From assembly GCA_022316685.1 (NCBI GenBank), contig JAKJHU010000016.1, positions 744,001 to 808,000 of the forward strand: DNA of 64,000 bases, in the 5' to 3' direction. Every line of letters begins with the position of its first letter. Within the stretch, counting starts at the first letter, position 1. Source of the DNA: Progne subis subis. Its lineage: Eukaryota > Chordata > Aves > Passeriformes > Hirundinidae. Below are positions 20,069-33,958 of the stretch, piece after piece. The translations under genes were made by a program, and so were the position numbers. Under the pieces are notes generated by a model. It had not been told where the DNA came from. It saw only the letters and a list, made by a program, of their open reading frames with translations, and made no database searches.

Positions 20069-23000
20069 AAGAAAGCTGGCTAACCAACGTAGTGGCACCA
20101 GTTACAATTGACCATTCCAGAAGATGAAGCAGAAGAAACAATAAGAATGATGAGATATGTTTTCCAGGAAAGAGCTTTTTTATTTCTTTGAAAAACTGTT
20201 TATGTAATGGTTAAAGGAGGATTGGCATAGGACCTGTCAGGTTAATACAGTTTCCATGGTAAACAAATAAAGGAATGAGTCCTTCCAAATCCATCTACAA
20301 GAATGCTGTCTTCCTAGCAATTTTCAAACAGCACAAAGTTAAGTTTTCTTTAGTTTCTGGAGCAGAATTCAGCCCTGTCATTAGTTTTTGTGCCACATGA
20401 ATCTTACACCAACCATCCTGAAAATATCATAAAAATATGAAGAACTGCTTTTTAAGTGATTACTCCATTTAATGTATGGACACAGTTCATTAACTGTCTA
20501 CCATAATATAAATGAGCTCTTATCATTTCTAATACTTTGGCTGTTTGCTGACAAGGGAAAAGAACATAATTTCATTTTTTATCCTTTCATATACAATCTG
20601 AAAGAGCGCTTTGTTCTGTCAGCCATGAGCAAAGGGTCTGCTCCTATCTTTCCCCGGGCTGAACTCCCCTTCTCCTCCTCCTTGCTGGGCTATTAAATGC
20701 ACACTGGAAAATCCTACCTATTGTTATACCAGTTCAGTAAGAGACAATATAGAGAAAAGTAGAAAAGTTACAACAGGTATCTTGAAGCTTAACAGAAAAA
20801 ATAAAAAATAACCCACCCCTCAGTGTATCATGAGACTCACAACAATATCCAGAGGGGATGTAGTCTGCCATGTGTTTCACCTATGTGGAGTTTATTACAG
20901 AGTTGGAGATTACTTTTGTTGTCTTGGAACAGAACAAGTATTGATTTATCCAGGATGAATTGCATTTTAGCTCTCTCCAATTTATTCTAAAAAGTAATCT
21001 GGGCCCCTTGGTTGTTCTGAGGTGATGTAGGTAATTCCAGAGGGCAACTCATTTTGTCCTAAAGGCTCTAAAATAAGAAGGATATTGTTCTGTACAGAGG
21101 GAATCGAAATGAAAATAGCCCTTAAAGTTTAAGAAATCTTGCAGAACCATCCCTGATATTTAGCAGCTTAAACCTTTTCTTTTTACAAAAATACAAGGAA
21201 AAAAATACAAATAAGAAAATAAAATTTGCCTATAGAGTTGTTATGAAATCCTTATAGATTTGGTGCTAGATAGATAGATTTTGGTGCTCTGTGGATAAAC
21301 CACAGGGTAACGTTTTGCTCTATGATGCACATTTCACTTTACCTGAAACAGACAGTTGAAGAATAGAATTGCTGGTTTTATGCAGATATTTCATTTACTA
21401 CTCTGATGTTTTTAATCTTGGTAAATTATGTTCCATCCCAATTAACAACCAGACCCCATGTCCTCCCAGATATTTTGCTGCACAGCTCAACCTGCTGCTC
21501 TATTCTACACTAATAATTATGTAGCAAGCCAGACAGGAAGATGTTATCCAACTCTTCCGCCAGTCTTGTAATAACAAAAACATTTCTCTTGGCCAGAGTA
21601 TCCATTAACATGCTTTCCTTGTCCCTTTTGCTTCTGGTTTTTATATTATCTCAAATGGAAAGCTTTGGTGGTGTGGTAGGTAACTAACCCAAAATGCTTA
21701 TTCAAAACATTCACATTGTTGTGCGAATCCCTGTGGTCTTGATTCAGAAGTCCCCAAAGGTACTTCTTCCCTGTGACATCCCTAGATGACACGCACTCAG
21801 AGCTCTGCAACTCAGTCTTCAGATAAAAAAAAATCTCAAGGTGAAGTTATCTCAAATGCTTGCTTTCATTCATTCTTATAAGGGAAAGGAAATTTTCTCA
21901 TAGGTAGAGCAAATTTGTCACAAACTACCCAAATGCAGGGCCCACATGCACTTGAAAATCTGAGAACCCCTTGAGAGCTGTGGTGTGTTTCAGGTGAATT
22001 GGCTTCTCTTTCTTCTCTGTCTAATGCTCACACATTTCCCTTTATCCTGGCCATATTTCTTTCTTTTTCCTTCATTCCTATCTTAAACCCGTTGTACTCT
22101 CCTACGCAAAAGTGGGCTCATGTGTGAGAGATCTAACCAATTAACTCTGAGCCGTCTTTGTGCTGAAGGCAAGAGTTGCATACAGTAGTAGATGTTATTA
22201 TATCTATACATCTTCTCTCTGGAACTTTCAAGCCCCACCAGAAGCTGCACTAAGCTTACTGGGAGCACATACCACAGTCTGGTGTAAACTTGTGTATCCT
22301 GTGGGCTCCCTGTCTGGAATGAGGAAGATACCCTCGTGGCCTGTGGTACTGCCTCATGTGCTCTTTCATTTTGCAAATTACAATTGAATATGTCCACTTA
22401 GAACACATCTTAAGTATTTAATATAGAATACTATCAAAAAATAGTTTTAAGTCATCTGAAAGGACTTCCTTTTCAAGCAACCTTCAAAAAATTAAAAGCA
22501 CAATCCTTAATATAATTTGTCCTCATCTATTTTTAACAACAAGTGTAGTATAAAATTTGCTCAAAGGTTTCTTAAGAGGATACCTGTCACTGGGGAAAAA
22601 AAATTGGTTTTTATGGTATGTGAAAGAAGAGTACATGTTCTTAACATTCCTCTTAACAAGACCATAAACTGAAACACATCTACTTATTTTTATCTGATGT
22701 TATGTTCAATGGAGCAGTGGGCTGAGGAAGATTTTCTTGTGTGCAAGTCCCAGTTCCACAAACTCACATTTCCCAGTGTCCTAGTGGGGGGCTGACACCA
22801 ACACTGACCTCTGGGCACAGGGTTTGTCACAGAGCAAAGAGAGGCACACAGGAGAAACCGGAGCTCCGCCTCCACAGACAAGATTCCTGTGGGCCCACTG
22901 CCAGACATCTTTCAGACAGTAAATAATATCTATAATTGGGGAATACGCATGACTTTCTCAATTCCACCAGTTAGGCAGCTGATAAAAGAAATATTGTTAT

Positions 23001-26000
23001 TTTTCTATTTAATTAGCAGTGGAATTCTGGTTCCAGAAATTCTGCTGGGGAAAGGAAAGTCAGGAAAACTGAAGGGTTACTGAACAGCCTTATAAGAAAC
23101 AGATTATCTAGCTGTCACAGAAGAGGACTTATTAGAGACATATTTCAAATCCTTCCTGTAGAGTATTTTATTGTATGACAGTTTTTCTTTCTTCATTCTG
23201 TTTCACACTTTTTTCTGTCATATCTTTAATATTTTTTTTTCCATTATTTTGGCAACTGGACATAACCATTCAATAAGTAAGCCTCTAAAAGTTTTTCAGA
23301 ACCATCAAGTTTTGATTAAATTGACCATCTCAAGAAAACGAAGCTTTATAAATCATTTTGCTCACTTGAATCAACAATGCATGGCTGAAAAAAAAAAAAG
23401 GGCATTTTTATTTAAAACTTGGAACTTTAATTCTAAAACCTAAAGCTGGATCTTCTGTACATTCTGTGCTAATTTTTTTCTAAATATAACCATAACCCTT
23501 TACTGCAGTATAACCATTTCCCATGTCTTTTTTAGTAGTGCCATACTGCCTTTTTATATGAGCCGGAGTTCTATACATCCATGTAAAGTGGTCTGTGCTC
23601 ATGATAGGTTTGGAAAGTTTTTCATAGGAAGAAATGGTTGGCTATTCAAACTTTCTCATTTCTCTGTATCTCATTTAATTATTTCCCATAAATATATTCT
23701 GTCTCTTGTTGAAGACCACACGTGAAAGATGTCATCCTCAATACTTTTGTTTCTCAAAACTGATATGCAGAAGGGTTTGGGCTTTCAAAATCGATTCTGA
23801 AAGTGGATTATAACTATAACCATGGAATTGCTACCACAGCATCATAAAATAGTATAAAAGACTGTCAAACTTTCAGCACTTGAAAAGAAAGCCTTATTTG
23901 AAAAATCTTTCCATATGTTAATCAGATGTTCACACTATTTTACTTTATTTTGATGTTAAATCTACCCAGAGGCAGACATTATTATATTTAACCATCAGCC
24001 ATCAAGTGGCATCAGCTTTCAGGAGAAAACTTAAATGGTACAAATGTGTCTTTATCGTATATATGCTGAAAGAAGCTTTGCTTTGTTAAACTGGCTTGCA
24101 ACAATTATGCTGCTAAGTGAGAACCACATAAAGAAAGATGTATATATATGCAAAAATAAGATGAACAAAACTAAAACTAGTTCAAGGACCTTCAAAGTTT
24201 TTTTCCAAATATCAAAGTATGTCATCTACTGGAAATTTTCTCAGGCAAATAGCTAAGGAAGAGTAAATCACCAATTAGGAACTTATTTATGAGGGAGGAG
24301 GGAAAAAGGAAAGTAACAGACATCAAAATAAAGAATAATAAAAAATCTGTCCTAAGACACTTCAAATTGCTTATTATTCTATATATATTTCTTTCTGGAA
24401 ATCCACCTCTCTGCATTTTGGAACATTTAACGAAAGTGAAAATCAACCACCATACACACAATTAAACAATAAAATTATACAATCATAGTGATTCCTGTGT
24501 AGCACAGATTAAGATAATTGATTAGTCATTCAGTGATCAGAAAATGGATGATAGCATATTTTTTCTGACAATCCTAATACTGCTTCACATATAAAGTATT
24601 TTCATGAGAAGAATTTTACACTAGAACTCTCTATTGAAGCTATCTACCAGTTTAAGCTTATCTTTTAATAACTCCTATCTTGTTGGTGCTTTAATTTAAC
24701 TTTCCAAGGGGCATTCAGTCAAGGCCTATAGAGAGAGATTTTGTACACTTTCAAAAACCATAAAGTAACAAAATGTTATTCCAGCCAGTAGAATAGTCTT
24801 CAAGCAGAATAAGATACTCATAGGCATGGACAAAACAAGAAACACTTGTATAATTACCTCATTATCCTTTCCTGACTACTTTTGAGAAATAGATGGGGTA
24901 GGATCCTCTCAGTGTCCTTTTGCTGGGCTCAATTTCTCCACGACATGGAGCTTCTCTCATCTTGGCTCTCTCTCCAGCTTCTCTGATGTTGGTGGAGTCC
25001 CTTTGATTTATAATTAGAAGTGCTTTTCTTCCTCTTTCTGACTCCAAAGTCCTTTTATGTGTGACTAACTTGGTCAACATGTTTTTAAAGTGCTTAACTT
25101 TCCCACTGAGAAAAATGTAATTGGGACAAAACCTACCCGTCTGGAGACAAACTACAGAAAAAAATAGGTTCTTTAGGTACTCCTGTATTTGATATGGGCC
25201 CAGTGTACACATATCTACTAACATAATTCCATTATGATTATACAGACATGGAGAGCACTCCTCATCTATTTTCATAACACAAGGAGTTTGGGGAGACAGC
25301 ACCCTCTGCAGAAGTCATTAAAGATGACTTAGTCTCAACTACTGTCCAGAAGCTGTGGGTTTTGCAGGCTGAAGCATCCTGTGCTACAAATTTGAAGCCA
25401 CTGTTGCACTCTTTGTCTATTGATTGCATTGGGAAAAGGATAACATTAGTCCATGCTCTCCGTGATCCAATATTACATGCTTAAAGTAGTAGTTAATGTA
25501 GTAGTTTCTCCAAACTTTCCTTACAGTTGTCAGATAGGACTCATGCCATAGAGGAGGAGTTGGTAAAGGAGTGGAAAATAGCACTGAGCAGAGCACGCTT
25601 CCTGAGGAAATGGGCATCATGAAATTAAGGACTGGAGTTGGCTTAGCTGGGAACAAAATCAATTGATTTCAAAATCATGGTGCAGGGTTTTTTCAATTAC
25701 CAATAGGAATGAAATACCTGATTTGGGGAAAGGTTTGTGTGCTCTCTTGGACCTGGAAAGTTTTGTAGGCAAGTTCATGGGGCAGACTTAGTTTAACCGA
25801 CTTGCTGGGAATTTCCCCTTTCTAAAGCCTGGCTGGACTACCAGAATGCTCCAGCTATATCCAGCTGTCAGAATAGCTCTTTGTGGCTATTGGGGGATAT
25901 CAGTGTGAAATTAACTGTGAAATGAAAAAGACCTATAACTGAACCTTTTCTGGCAGTTTGTCTAATCCAAAGCAAGAAGCAGTGATTATAAAGGTTGCTA

Positions 26001-26608
26001 TGAACTGTAAGAATACCACACCCCAAACTATTTGCTTGCACTTTGAACCAGAGCATTACAGAGCAAATGCATGACTTATGTTGTATCTTCATGTCATCTC
26101 TAGGAAACCTTTCATAAGGTTAATGGATACAGCTGTAACTCTTTGAGAAAAAGTGATCATCTGAGTTTAGCAGGAAAGCTGTAGCTATTGCATTCAGCTT
26201 GGGTTCATACTTTTAGAGTAGTTCAGGCATCTAATTCCCACATCAGTTTTGCTGGACAGTAATGCAAGCAGAAAGTGAGAAACAGCTTCTGGGGCTAATA
26301 CCCAGATTCGCGCTGTCATACAGCTAAAAACACAAAGAAATGTGGGTTCCAAACCCTAGTACATCAGGGACAAACTAGGAGAGAAGCCCTGTGCTGTGCT
26401 TAAGTTAGTGTTTTTCTCTCAGGAAATATGAACTACAAATTCATGTTCTGAATGAGAGTATATTTATTGTAAGTAATAACACCTACACCATAAGTAGTAA
26501 CAGCAATATCTTGAGTGAATCTTGGACATTATAAATTAATTTTTTCTCTAGAAACTTACCAGCTCTCACTTTCTCTGGCAAGGAAAATCCACTTGCAGAA
26601 AATGTGCT
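20069..26608. other. 6.5 kb of unique non-coding sequence
   Basis: No transposon that I can name and no convincing gene. The longest frame in the window, 146 codons at 24862-25302 on -, lies here; it has no signal peptide, motif or family resemblance and is unlikely to be real. A GC-richer patch at 22690-22910 gives overlapping frames on both strands with no protein similarity. Patches at 22080-22390 and 25540-25640 are likewise unremarkable. Confidence 0.6.
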
Positions 26609-26707
26609 TAATTATAAAGCAAAATTTATGTAGCATGAGAACACTTTGCTGCTTTTTTAAAGATAATTTCAGCTGGTTTAACATGCAATATTCCTTCTCA
26701 GAAAAGC
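26609..26707 (+). repeat. Unclassified dispersed repeat, copy B
   Basis: Partner of 14720-14822 in the same orientation, 11.9 kb away. The first 20 bp of the alignment are identical, and a TTTAACATGCARTATTCCTT block is shared near the other end. Both copies can be read in one frame with a similar peptide (IIKQNL..., WFNMQYSF), but the T-run length differs and neither frame extends, so coding descent is not supported. Confidence 0.7.
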
Positions 26708-29700
26708 TTCCTTCATAAATAGAAATGTGGACCATGCAGACTTATTTCTCAGATCTTCCCAGTTGTAGTGACTTTTACTAGCAGCATGATTTCTAATTGT
26801 GATGGTGTACTTAACAGAGAGGACAAATTTCAGTTCTCTGGACTCAGTGTGATTAGGAATACTACCAGGAATGGAAAACCCAGGAAAATTTACCTCATGA
26901 CTATCCCCATCCTCAAGGCACACAATGATATCAGTTTCTAAATCTAAATCTCTTTGTAAATCTCAGTTCTGACTTTAGGGCTTGTTGCTGAGAGTTCTTT
27001 TTTTCTTTGCAGAATTTCTGATCTTTGTCAGCATTCAACATTTCTGAGTAAACAGCATTTCTCTTGAATGGTCCATGTACTTTCACAGCTGTTTGCAACC
27101 TGACAAGTAGAGATAAGGAATGTTCTTTCTTATTTCTCCATTATGCATTAAATGATGAAAGGAGGAAGACAGCTCATTGCCGGTAAAGATGCAACTGATC
27201 ATAAAAAAATCCTTGTTCCACAAATCAATTAAAGCAAATAAAACCCCAAGGATCTTAATTTAAATCCAACTAATTCAGCTTTCATTTATGAACTAGGAGT
27301 AGTGTTCTTGAAATCTCAGTTCAGAATGAAATATTATTCAGTTATAGTAGATCTGAGAGAATGAACAAGCAGAGGGACAACAGGGAGGGGAAATACCATT
27401 CACTGGGCTGAGCCAGGGTGGCAAAGAGAGTAGGATGAGAACTGTGGTAGGGGAAATGGCAGCTAAATGATGCTGAGATGTGCAATTTACCTGGGAAACC
27501 CCCTCTCTAACACCATTTTATTTTGTGTTCAGTTTTCCAAACGAAATAGGATGGTGCAGTTATGAACTTATCTGATCAGATAAATCTACTGACAAAGTAA
27601 CCATAAACTAAACAAATTGTCAGCTGCTATTGTGGTTGCTGGAACTTGTGAGATATTTCATCTTGTGAGCCAATGTATTTTCACGACATATAAACTAAAA
27701 TTACACACACAAAAAAGAAATCAAATTGAACTATTACAATAGATGTCCATAGTTCTAAAGAAAGATGATTGCAGGATTTTGCTTTAAATACTTATTTGTA
27801 TGTTTTCCTTCAATAATATCACTATGGATTTATCTGTAAGAATTAGGAATAATTACTGGCATTACATTTAAATCCATTCTCAAGAGTAGTGGATTTTATC
27901 ATAGTGACTGAACTGGAGGAACTCATCCTGCTAAGGTAATCCTACCATGTACTTAAAAGGAACCACTGCCATAAACTCTTCTAAAACTCCCTTGCATCTT
28001 CACCATCTTAGACTTCTCTTGGTATTCTTCTTTTCTGTTTTGATTTCTGTTTTTTATTTCCTTTTTTTTTTTTTTTTTTTTCAATCATTTGGAATTCTGC
28101 CCCTCCTTCGGCGTACAGAACCTAAGGATATTCTTCCCTAAATCTAGCAACAGATGAAGACAGCTGCAGATAAAGTAACTTGCTGAAACATCAGCTGCAG
28201 CCAGCGGTTCCAGCCTGTTGGAACGCCACCATCTATATGCTTGAGAGACTTTCTGGAACCATACAGCACTGTGGATGAGTGCTAGGGGAGTCATAACATA
28301 AGACATGCAGATGTTCCTACTTACTCCACCCAGTCCCAGTTTATTCAATACACTGATCTTAGCTTCTTAAGGAAGCAAGAAATGATAAGCATTAAAATGC
28401 CATGGACCACTAGTTCATGACATGTGCTTCTCCCTTGGACCAAAAATCCTGATACCTTAAGAGCAAAAGAGCAACTGAGGTCTTGCTTCAATTCAACATC
28501 TCAAAGGAAGAGTACACCTGGGACTTTCTGTCCCTCAGATAACTGTTTACATTGGAGCAGAGTTAAAAAAAAAAATTAAAAAAATCACTAGTGAAGTCTT
28601 TGCTAAAGTTACAAGAGGCCTGAGAGGCTGATGGAAAATTTTACTGATTATAGATGAAGTCCTCTTTCTTTCTTTTTTTTTTTTTTTTCTATCTCCCTGC
28701 ACATTTGAACTGTAATGTACAGAAAGGATGAAACATGTAAAGTAGATGCATAAGTTAAAATATGAAATGCTAGGTTTTAAGTTAAAAGGGGAATGCTGAA
28801 ACCCTCTTCCCCTCTCTCCGTCACTGTGAATGCTTACGTTCTCAGAGCCGCAGCCTGGGAAAGAATAGATAGGAGTCAAACAAGGAAAATATGGAAAAAA
28901 TTATCTCCTGTGTGCTTTTTATACAGGACGTAGGGTTTGAAGGCACAACAGAGAAAATTCCTTGTTTTGAGGGAGGTCTGGAAAGCCTGTGTCTGTGTGA
29001 AGTTTTCCTTTTTGTAGTGCCCCAAATTAGATGATGAACAAAGCTCTTGAGCCAGTTGTTCCCAGCCTCAGCAAAAGTGGGTGGAATGTAAAGCTGTTCA
29101 GTTCCACCAGCTTCCTCAACCTGCAAATGCATATTGTTTTACAGGAGGGAAGAAAATTATTTCAACATCATACCAGTAAAAGGCCCAAAACCTTTCTCTC
29201 TTATCTTTGCTTAATATCCTGGGAAGACTCATGCTATGAGAAAACTCAGTAGTACACAAGTAAAACTCAAAGGAGACATCCAAAAGAGATCTCATTTCAG
29301 CACAAGACTGATCCACTTACTTACATTTATTGAAATATATCTGTTTGTCTCTTAACCATTCCCTACTTCAGATGAATGTTAGTACTAAGAGTTAGGAAAA
29401 AAAAATTCACAGGCATCTGAAATACCAGAAATAGAGTGCCAAGAGTCAAAGTTTCGTCTTGAACCTATCTAATCAAGTTGATACATCATCTACCTAAATT
29501 CATGAGCACCACATTGTGACCCTGTGACCCTGAAGTAAAGCTCAGAGTAACAGACACCACCTAAGAGTACTTCCCTAAGACACATACCTAAGTGGCATCC
29601 TAAGAGTACTCAGTAGCTGGAGTATGTTCTCCCCAGTGTCTCTGCTATGGTCACCTGAAAGCTGCTGAGGCAGCGCTCTCAAGACCTCTCTAGTTTTTCC

Positions 29701-29949
29701 TGCCGTTCTAAAAGAGACCACGGAGATTTATTCTCCCCCTCCCTTTTTCACACAGTAGAAGAGTGGTAATTAGGAAGCTGAAGTGCAATATCCTCCTGTC
29801 ATGAAGGCAGGCAAACCCCTATTTCCCAGGAAGCTCTTTAACCACAAGACTATAAACATCAGGCTATACAATGCACCAGGGTGGGGTGGGAGGGGAGAAG
29901 TTCCCACTTTGAAGATAAGCCATTGTGAAGACATCAGTTCTACATTCAT
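26708..29949. other. Unique non-coding stretch with poly-T runs
   Basis: No gene is seen. T-runs lie at 28062-28081 and 28673-28688; a minus-strand retroposed sequence would start with such a T-run, but nothing recognisable follows either one. Frames of 87-110 codons at 28085-29132 on - have no protein resemblance. Confidence 0.6.
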
Positions 29950-30060
29950 CATGCCAGAGAGAGAGGGTGAAAGTATGCAGACCTGGTGCCTACCATGAGA
30001 GAGAGGATGACAGTGAGCAGACCTGGTGCCTACCATGAGAGAGAGGGTGACAGGGTCTCA
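29950..30060. repeat. Minisatellite, period ~40-44 bp, about 2.6 copies
   Basis: Units begin at 29950, 29994 and 30034. Each carries CATGAGAGAGAGGGTGACAG-like sequence, and the first two also carry GCAGACCTGGTGCCTAC. The first unit is 44 bp, with four extra bases; the second is 40 bp; the third breaks off after about 27 bp. A small frame on - (29770-30036) repeats accordingly, reflecting the DNA repeat and not a protein. Confidence 0.9.
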
Positions 30061-30897
30061 CACTTGGAGAGAAAACTGTGTATACCCGGTTAGAGCTTTA
30101 CATTATAAAAAAGACAAAAATTCCAGATATATTTCAGCAGAGTTTGATCCTTTTGTAAAGCAGTTTATAATATTTACACTTTGCATAAGGATCCTCCAGG
30201 ATATCTGTCTATGAGATGTCAAGTGCCTACAAGTGCTTCTTTATGTCCTGGAGGCATACAAAAGGGCAAGGTCCCGGACAAATACAGCTAGCCTTAGATG
30301 GCTATGTTATGTACTTCTGACACACTGGAGCTCTCATCTTTGTGTCAGGACTACCTCCTACATTAAATGTATCCCAATGTTTGTTGTGAACATGAGGCCA
30401 GGTGTCCATAAGCAGACCTGTTATAATCTGTTGAAAAGATTCATGGCTGGCAAATTAGCTATCTCACTGTCTTCCGTACTGCAACATTACTGAAATTCAC
30501 CCAGACACTTTTTAACTGTCCTGTAATTGGAGGATTTTCAGAAGAATTTGGGAATGTTAGCAATCAAGACATCTGCCCCTGCAAAACTAAAAATATAAAA
30601 TTTGCTATGTTCTCCTGTAAAAAAGTAATTTTGCTTGAGTCTGCTCCCACCAAAAAAATGAATGTCATGCCATTCGGTTCAAAGTGTGATCTGGGCTTAG
30701 ATGTTAGTAGAAACTGGATCAATTGTTATACTTTCCAACAGACCACAGAAGACAGAAGTGCCTGATAGACTTGGTTAAAACAGACTGGATTTAATCAAAA
30801 TGTTTACATTGACAAGCTTATTAACAGGCCCACAGGGACACCTGTACAACCTCACTAAATTTGGAGTAGGAAAATACATTAAAAAATTTTAAAAATG
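30061..30897. other. Non-coding stretch
   Basis: No named repeat. Two small frames on + (30026-30214, 30233-30493) have no recognisable similarity. Confidence 0.6.
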
Positions 30898-31035
30898 AAA
30901 AAAAAAAGGCAAAACAAAACAAAAAAACCCCAACAAAACAAAACAAACATAAAACAAAACAAAACAAAACAAAAACAAACAAACAAACAAGCAAAAAACC
31001 AAAACAAAACAAAAAAACAAACCACCCACAAAAAC
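30898..31035. repeat. Long imperfect (CAAAA)n/(CAAA)n tract
   Basis: About 135 bp of A with single C bases, mostly AAAAC units with a central AAAC run, and rare G or T. On - it reads TTTTG/TTTG like the tract at 6549. The Phe/Cys/Val/Leu-rich frame on - is an artefact of the repeat. Confidence 0.97.
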
Positions 31036-33699
31036 TAGAAAGCCTGAACAGACAGTTTAGTTGAACACAATAGCCAAATGAGATCAATAGCAAACTTCCA
31101 GGGAGGTTTGCAATTATTAGAATAAATGCTAAGCCTATTTAAATTGACACAACATGGGCAGTAAGTGAAGAGTTCAGAAGAGTATGTAGTGGAAATTGAC
31201 CCTAGCACAAGCGCATGGATGTGAATGGATGGAGTTCTGCTGGCAGTCTTTGCAGCCCAAGTCCCAGCACACTTGACTGGCCAGTGTTCCCTCATGAACT
31301 ATGGCTACCAGATGTGCAATGGTTGTCTCATGATAACCTTCTATCTCTGCTTTTCAACTCTGAAGGATAAGTTTATTTTGAAGAGGTAGCTGGCAGTATA
31401 GGAAACAGAGAGGTTTCTCTTTCAGGATCAGCTAACCATATGCAGATGTGTCTGCCAAGTGCATTTTTCCTTTCATAAAAATGATATCTTATTATTTCCT
31501 AGCACTGGGATCTCTTCATGTTTTTCCTCCACTGCCACCTACAATGGTATTTATCCCTCTCTAACTCTTTCAGTCAGCACTCTAAACCACTTCCATTGCA
31601 GACTGGGGATGGAGAAAAATAATTCCTTGTCAAAGGCCCTTTTTTCATGGAGGGACAAAACCCCCTTTAACTCTCTTTCCAACCAGTATGTAACTGGCTC
31701 ACATGTACTGCCTCAGCATTCAGTGAAGCCAATGTTGGACAGGCCTGAATCTAAGAGCTTGTTTCACTAACCTCTCTCCTCGGGTAACAGTGTACCAAAA
31801 TCTAAAAGCCTTGAGTTTCTTTTCTTGCCTTAACACCTTTGGACTTCCAACACAGAGGTGGCCTCAGTCACTAATATGAACTGGATCACCTTCCCCTTTC
31901 ACAGGTCTCTTATTGGGTTACACATTTTCAGTAGACTCTCCATAGAAGTGGCTGAAAAGACTATTCATAAAAGCTATCTGATATATAACACCTAGTCATT
32001 AAATGCAAGTAATGCAGCACTGGAACACTTAGCAGGTTTTGATCCAACAAACTTCACATCATTTGCAAGATTCGCTCATGGTCTCAAACGTTCCTTGGTA
32101 GGTGGATAGTTCTTTTCTTGTGGTTTGGAATCAAAGACATCTGGCTATGGTCATATTTTTCTTCTTCTCATCTGGATAGTTTTTGCAGTTCAGGACAAAC
32201 AGTTAACATTCTAGATTTCTATACTGTGAATACACAAGTGCCTGAAGATCTCTCTTCTACATTTTTTTCCCCATTCCATGAGCATCATTTTTACCTGCAC
32301 ATCCAGTAATGACTCTGTTTTTCCATAGCCAGAATACAAAAACATTACAAACACATAACTGAAAACATTGGAAAAAGCTTTCTGGACAAAGAAGTAATTT
32401 ATGTAAATGAAACTTAAGAAGTGCTTTTCCCTTTTCCTACTGATTAGTGTTTTTCTCTTGAGGCCTTCTGGGTTTGAGGCTTCCATTTTGGTGACAATAT
32501 TCAGAAAGAGCTGAATGGTTTCAGAGCCTCAGTCGGGAAAAAACAAACCCAAATGTCAGCCTTACATTTATTAAAATGATAAAAGCAACGATAATGCAAA
32601 AATAAAGTGTTTACAGATTGCTTGCCATATTATATCACCAGCCTTAAACATAAGCTTTTAATGAAGCAATGCCACATTAATAGGGCACCAGGAACCACTG
32701 AGGGATAAAAATGATGCAAGAACTCCTGACATGGTAAATCCTTCCTTTAGAAAAGTAGACAGTTTTCCCCAGTAGCTTAAATCTTGCAATGCTTCCCTTC
32801 ATAACCCATCAGAGGTCCCATAATAAGTATGTACAACTTGCCACACAGCCACAGAAGTGGAGAGACTGTGAAAGCTGAAGAGGGGATTCAGTCTGTTGTG
32901 TGGGTTAAGTAGATGTTATGAAAACCACACAAAAAGGCTGTGGTTTTCCATGCCATAATTGATTTTTTCTATGAACAGCAAATTAGGGAATACTCAAAAG
33001 GAGAAGCAATTCCCGAGTTCCTCCTGAGACATGTGTGAATTGGTCTAATACATAATTATTAATTATGTCCTAGAAGCTTTATTAATGGAAATTTATTAGG
33101 AAGAGCCAGAAGTTATATTGACATCGCAACAGATACTTTGAATAAACATTCTATCAAGCCAAATAACATTGAAAGGAACAAAACAACAACATCAAGGCTA
33201 AACATCAAGTAAAGAAGGCTAATATGCCAATAATTTAGAAATGGAAGCCATGTCCATCTAGAAGAAAAAGAAAATTAGGTCTAAAACAATACCAGTGGAA
33301 AAAATAATCAAAGAAGAAAAGCATAGGCAATAGTAATAGAATTTTCCATGTTCATAGGAATATGACAGTGACTTTTCATTCTCGAACAGATTTTAAGGTG
33401 ACTTGAAAATAGGCAAAAACATAATATGAAAGAAATATATAATTTGCATTACTGTTTATTCTGCAATGAAAGTTCCATATGATGAAAAAAAAAAAAAAAA
33501 AAAAGGTTAGTGCTATCCTGATCGAAAGTACTGCAAGAGGAGTTAACAATATTAGACGTTAAACAACAGATGAAAATCTGGGTCAATGAGTATAACCAGA
33601 CTTAATTGTGTATACGAAATTATGGGTTGTAAATTTTCTGTGACCATTTGACAGGTGTTCATCTACCCACAGATGTTGGAATATTGTATAATAAATATC
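31036..33699. other. Unique non-coding stretch
   Basis: No gene or named transposon. A perfect 20-bp A-run lies at 33485-33504. A 103-codon frame on + at 31459-31770 has no recognisable motif. Confidence 0.6.
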
Positions 33700-33956
33700 T
33701 ACTGCATACTGAGGTTCAGTCCAAAAGGCAAACAAACCAGGACAAAGATACTACTGAGGGATTAAGGAACAAAGCGCTGAACACCTTCAGTGCACACTCT
33801 TCTGAAAAGCATGTGCAGTTCTGGTTGCCCTTTATCAAAAAGGACACAATAAAAGATAGAAGTGCCACAAAAATATTCAATGGTAGTAAATGGTTTCTGT
33901 ATGAGGGAGAGCTTTTCTCTTCGGAAAAGAGAAATCTGGCAGGGGATACAACATAA
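33700..33956 (+). mobile_element. CR1: Old CR1-like LINE fragment, ORF2 region
   Basis: This resembles an ancient CR1 subfamily known to me from turtles and birds: CAGTCCAAAAGGCAAACAAA, then GTGCAGTTCTGGTTGCCCTT, TATCAAAAAGGACACAATAAAA, AAATATTCAATGG, TGGTTTCTGTATGAGGGAGA and CTTTTCTCTTCGGAAAAGAG. These blocks fall in the 3' third of ORF2, downstream of the reverse-transcriptase catalytic motif. A 102-codon frame at 33648-33956 on + overlaps it and is partly a relic of that protein, with frame and start not original. The fragment stops exactly where a minus-strand CR1 3' end begins, suggesting the younger copy interrupted or replaced its continuation. Confidence 0.75.
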
Positions 33957-33958
33957 GA

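Noticed and set aside
24862..25302. Longest open frame, 146 codons on -
   Set aside because: No signal peptide, domain or familiar motif; no polyadenylation or splice context; this length is expected by chance in 64 kb of AT-rich DNA.
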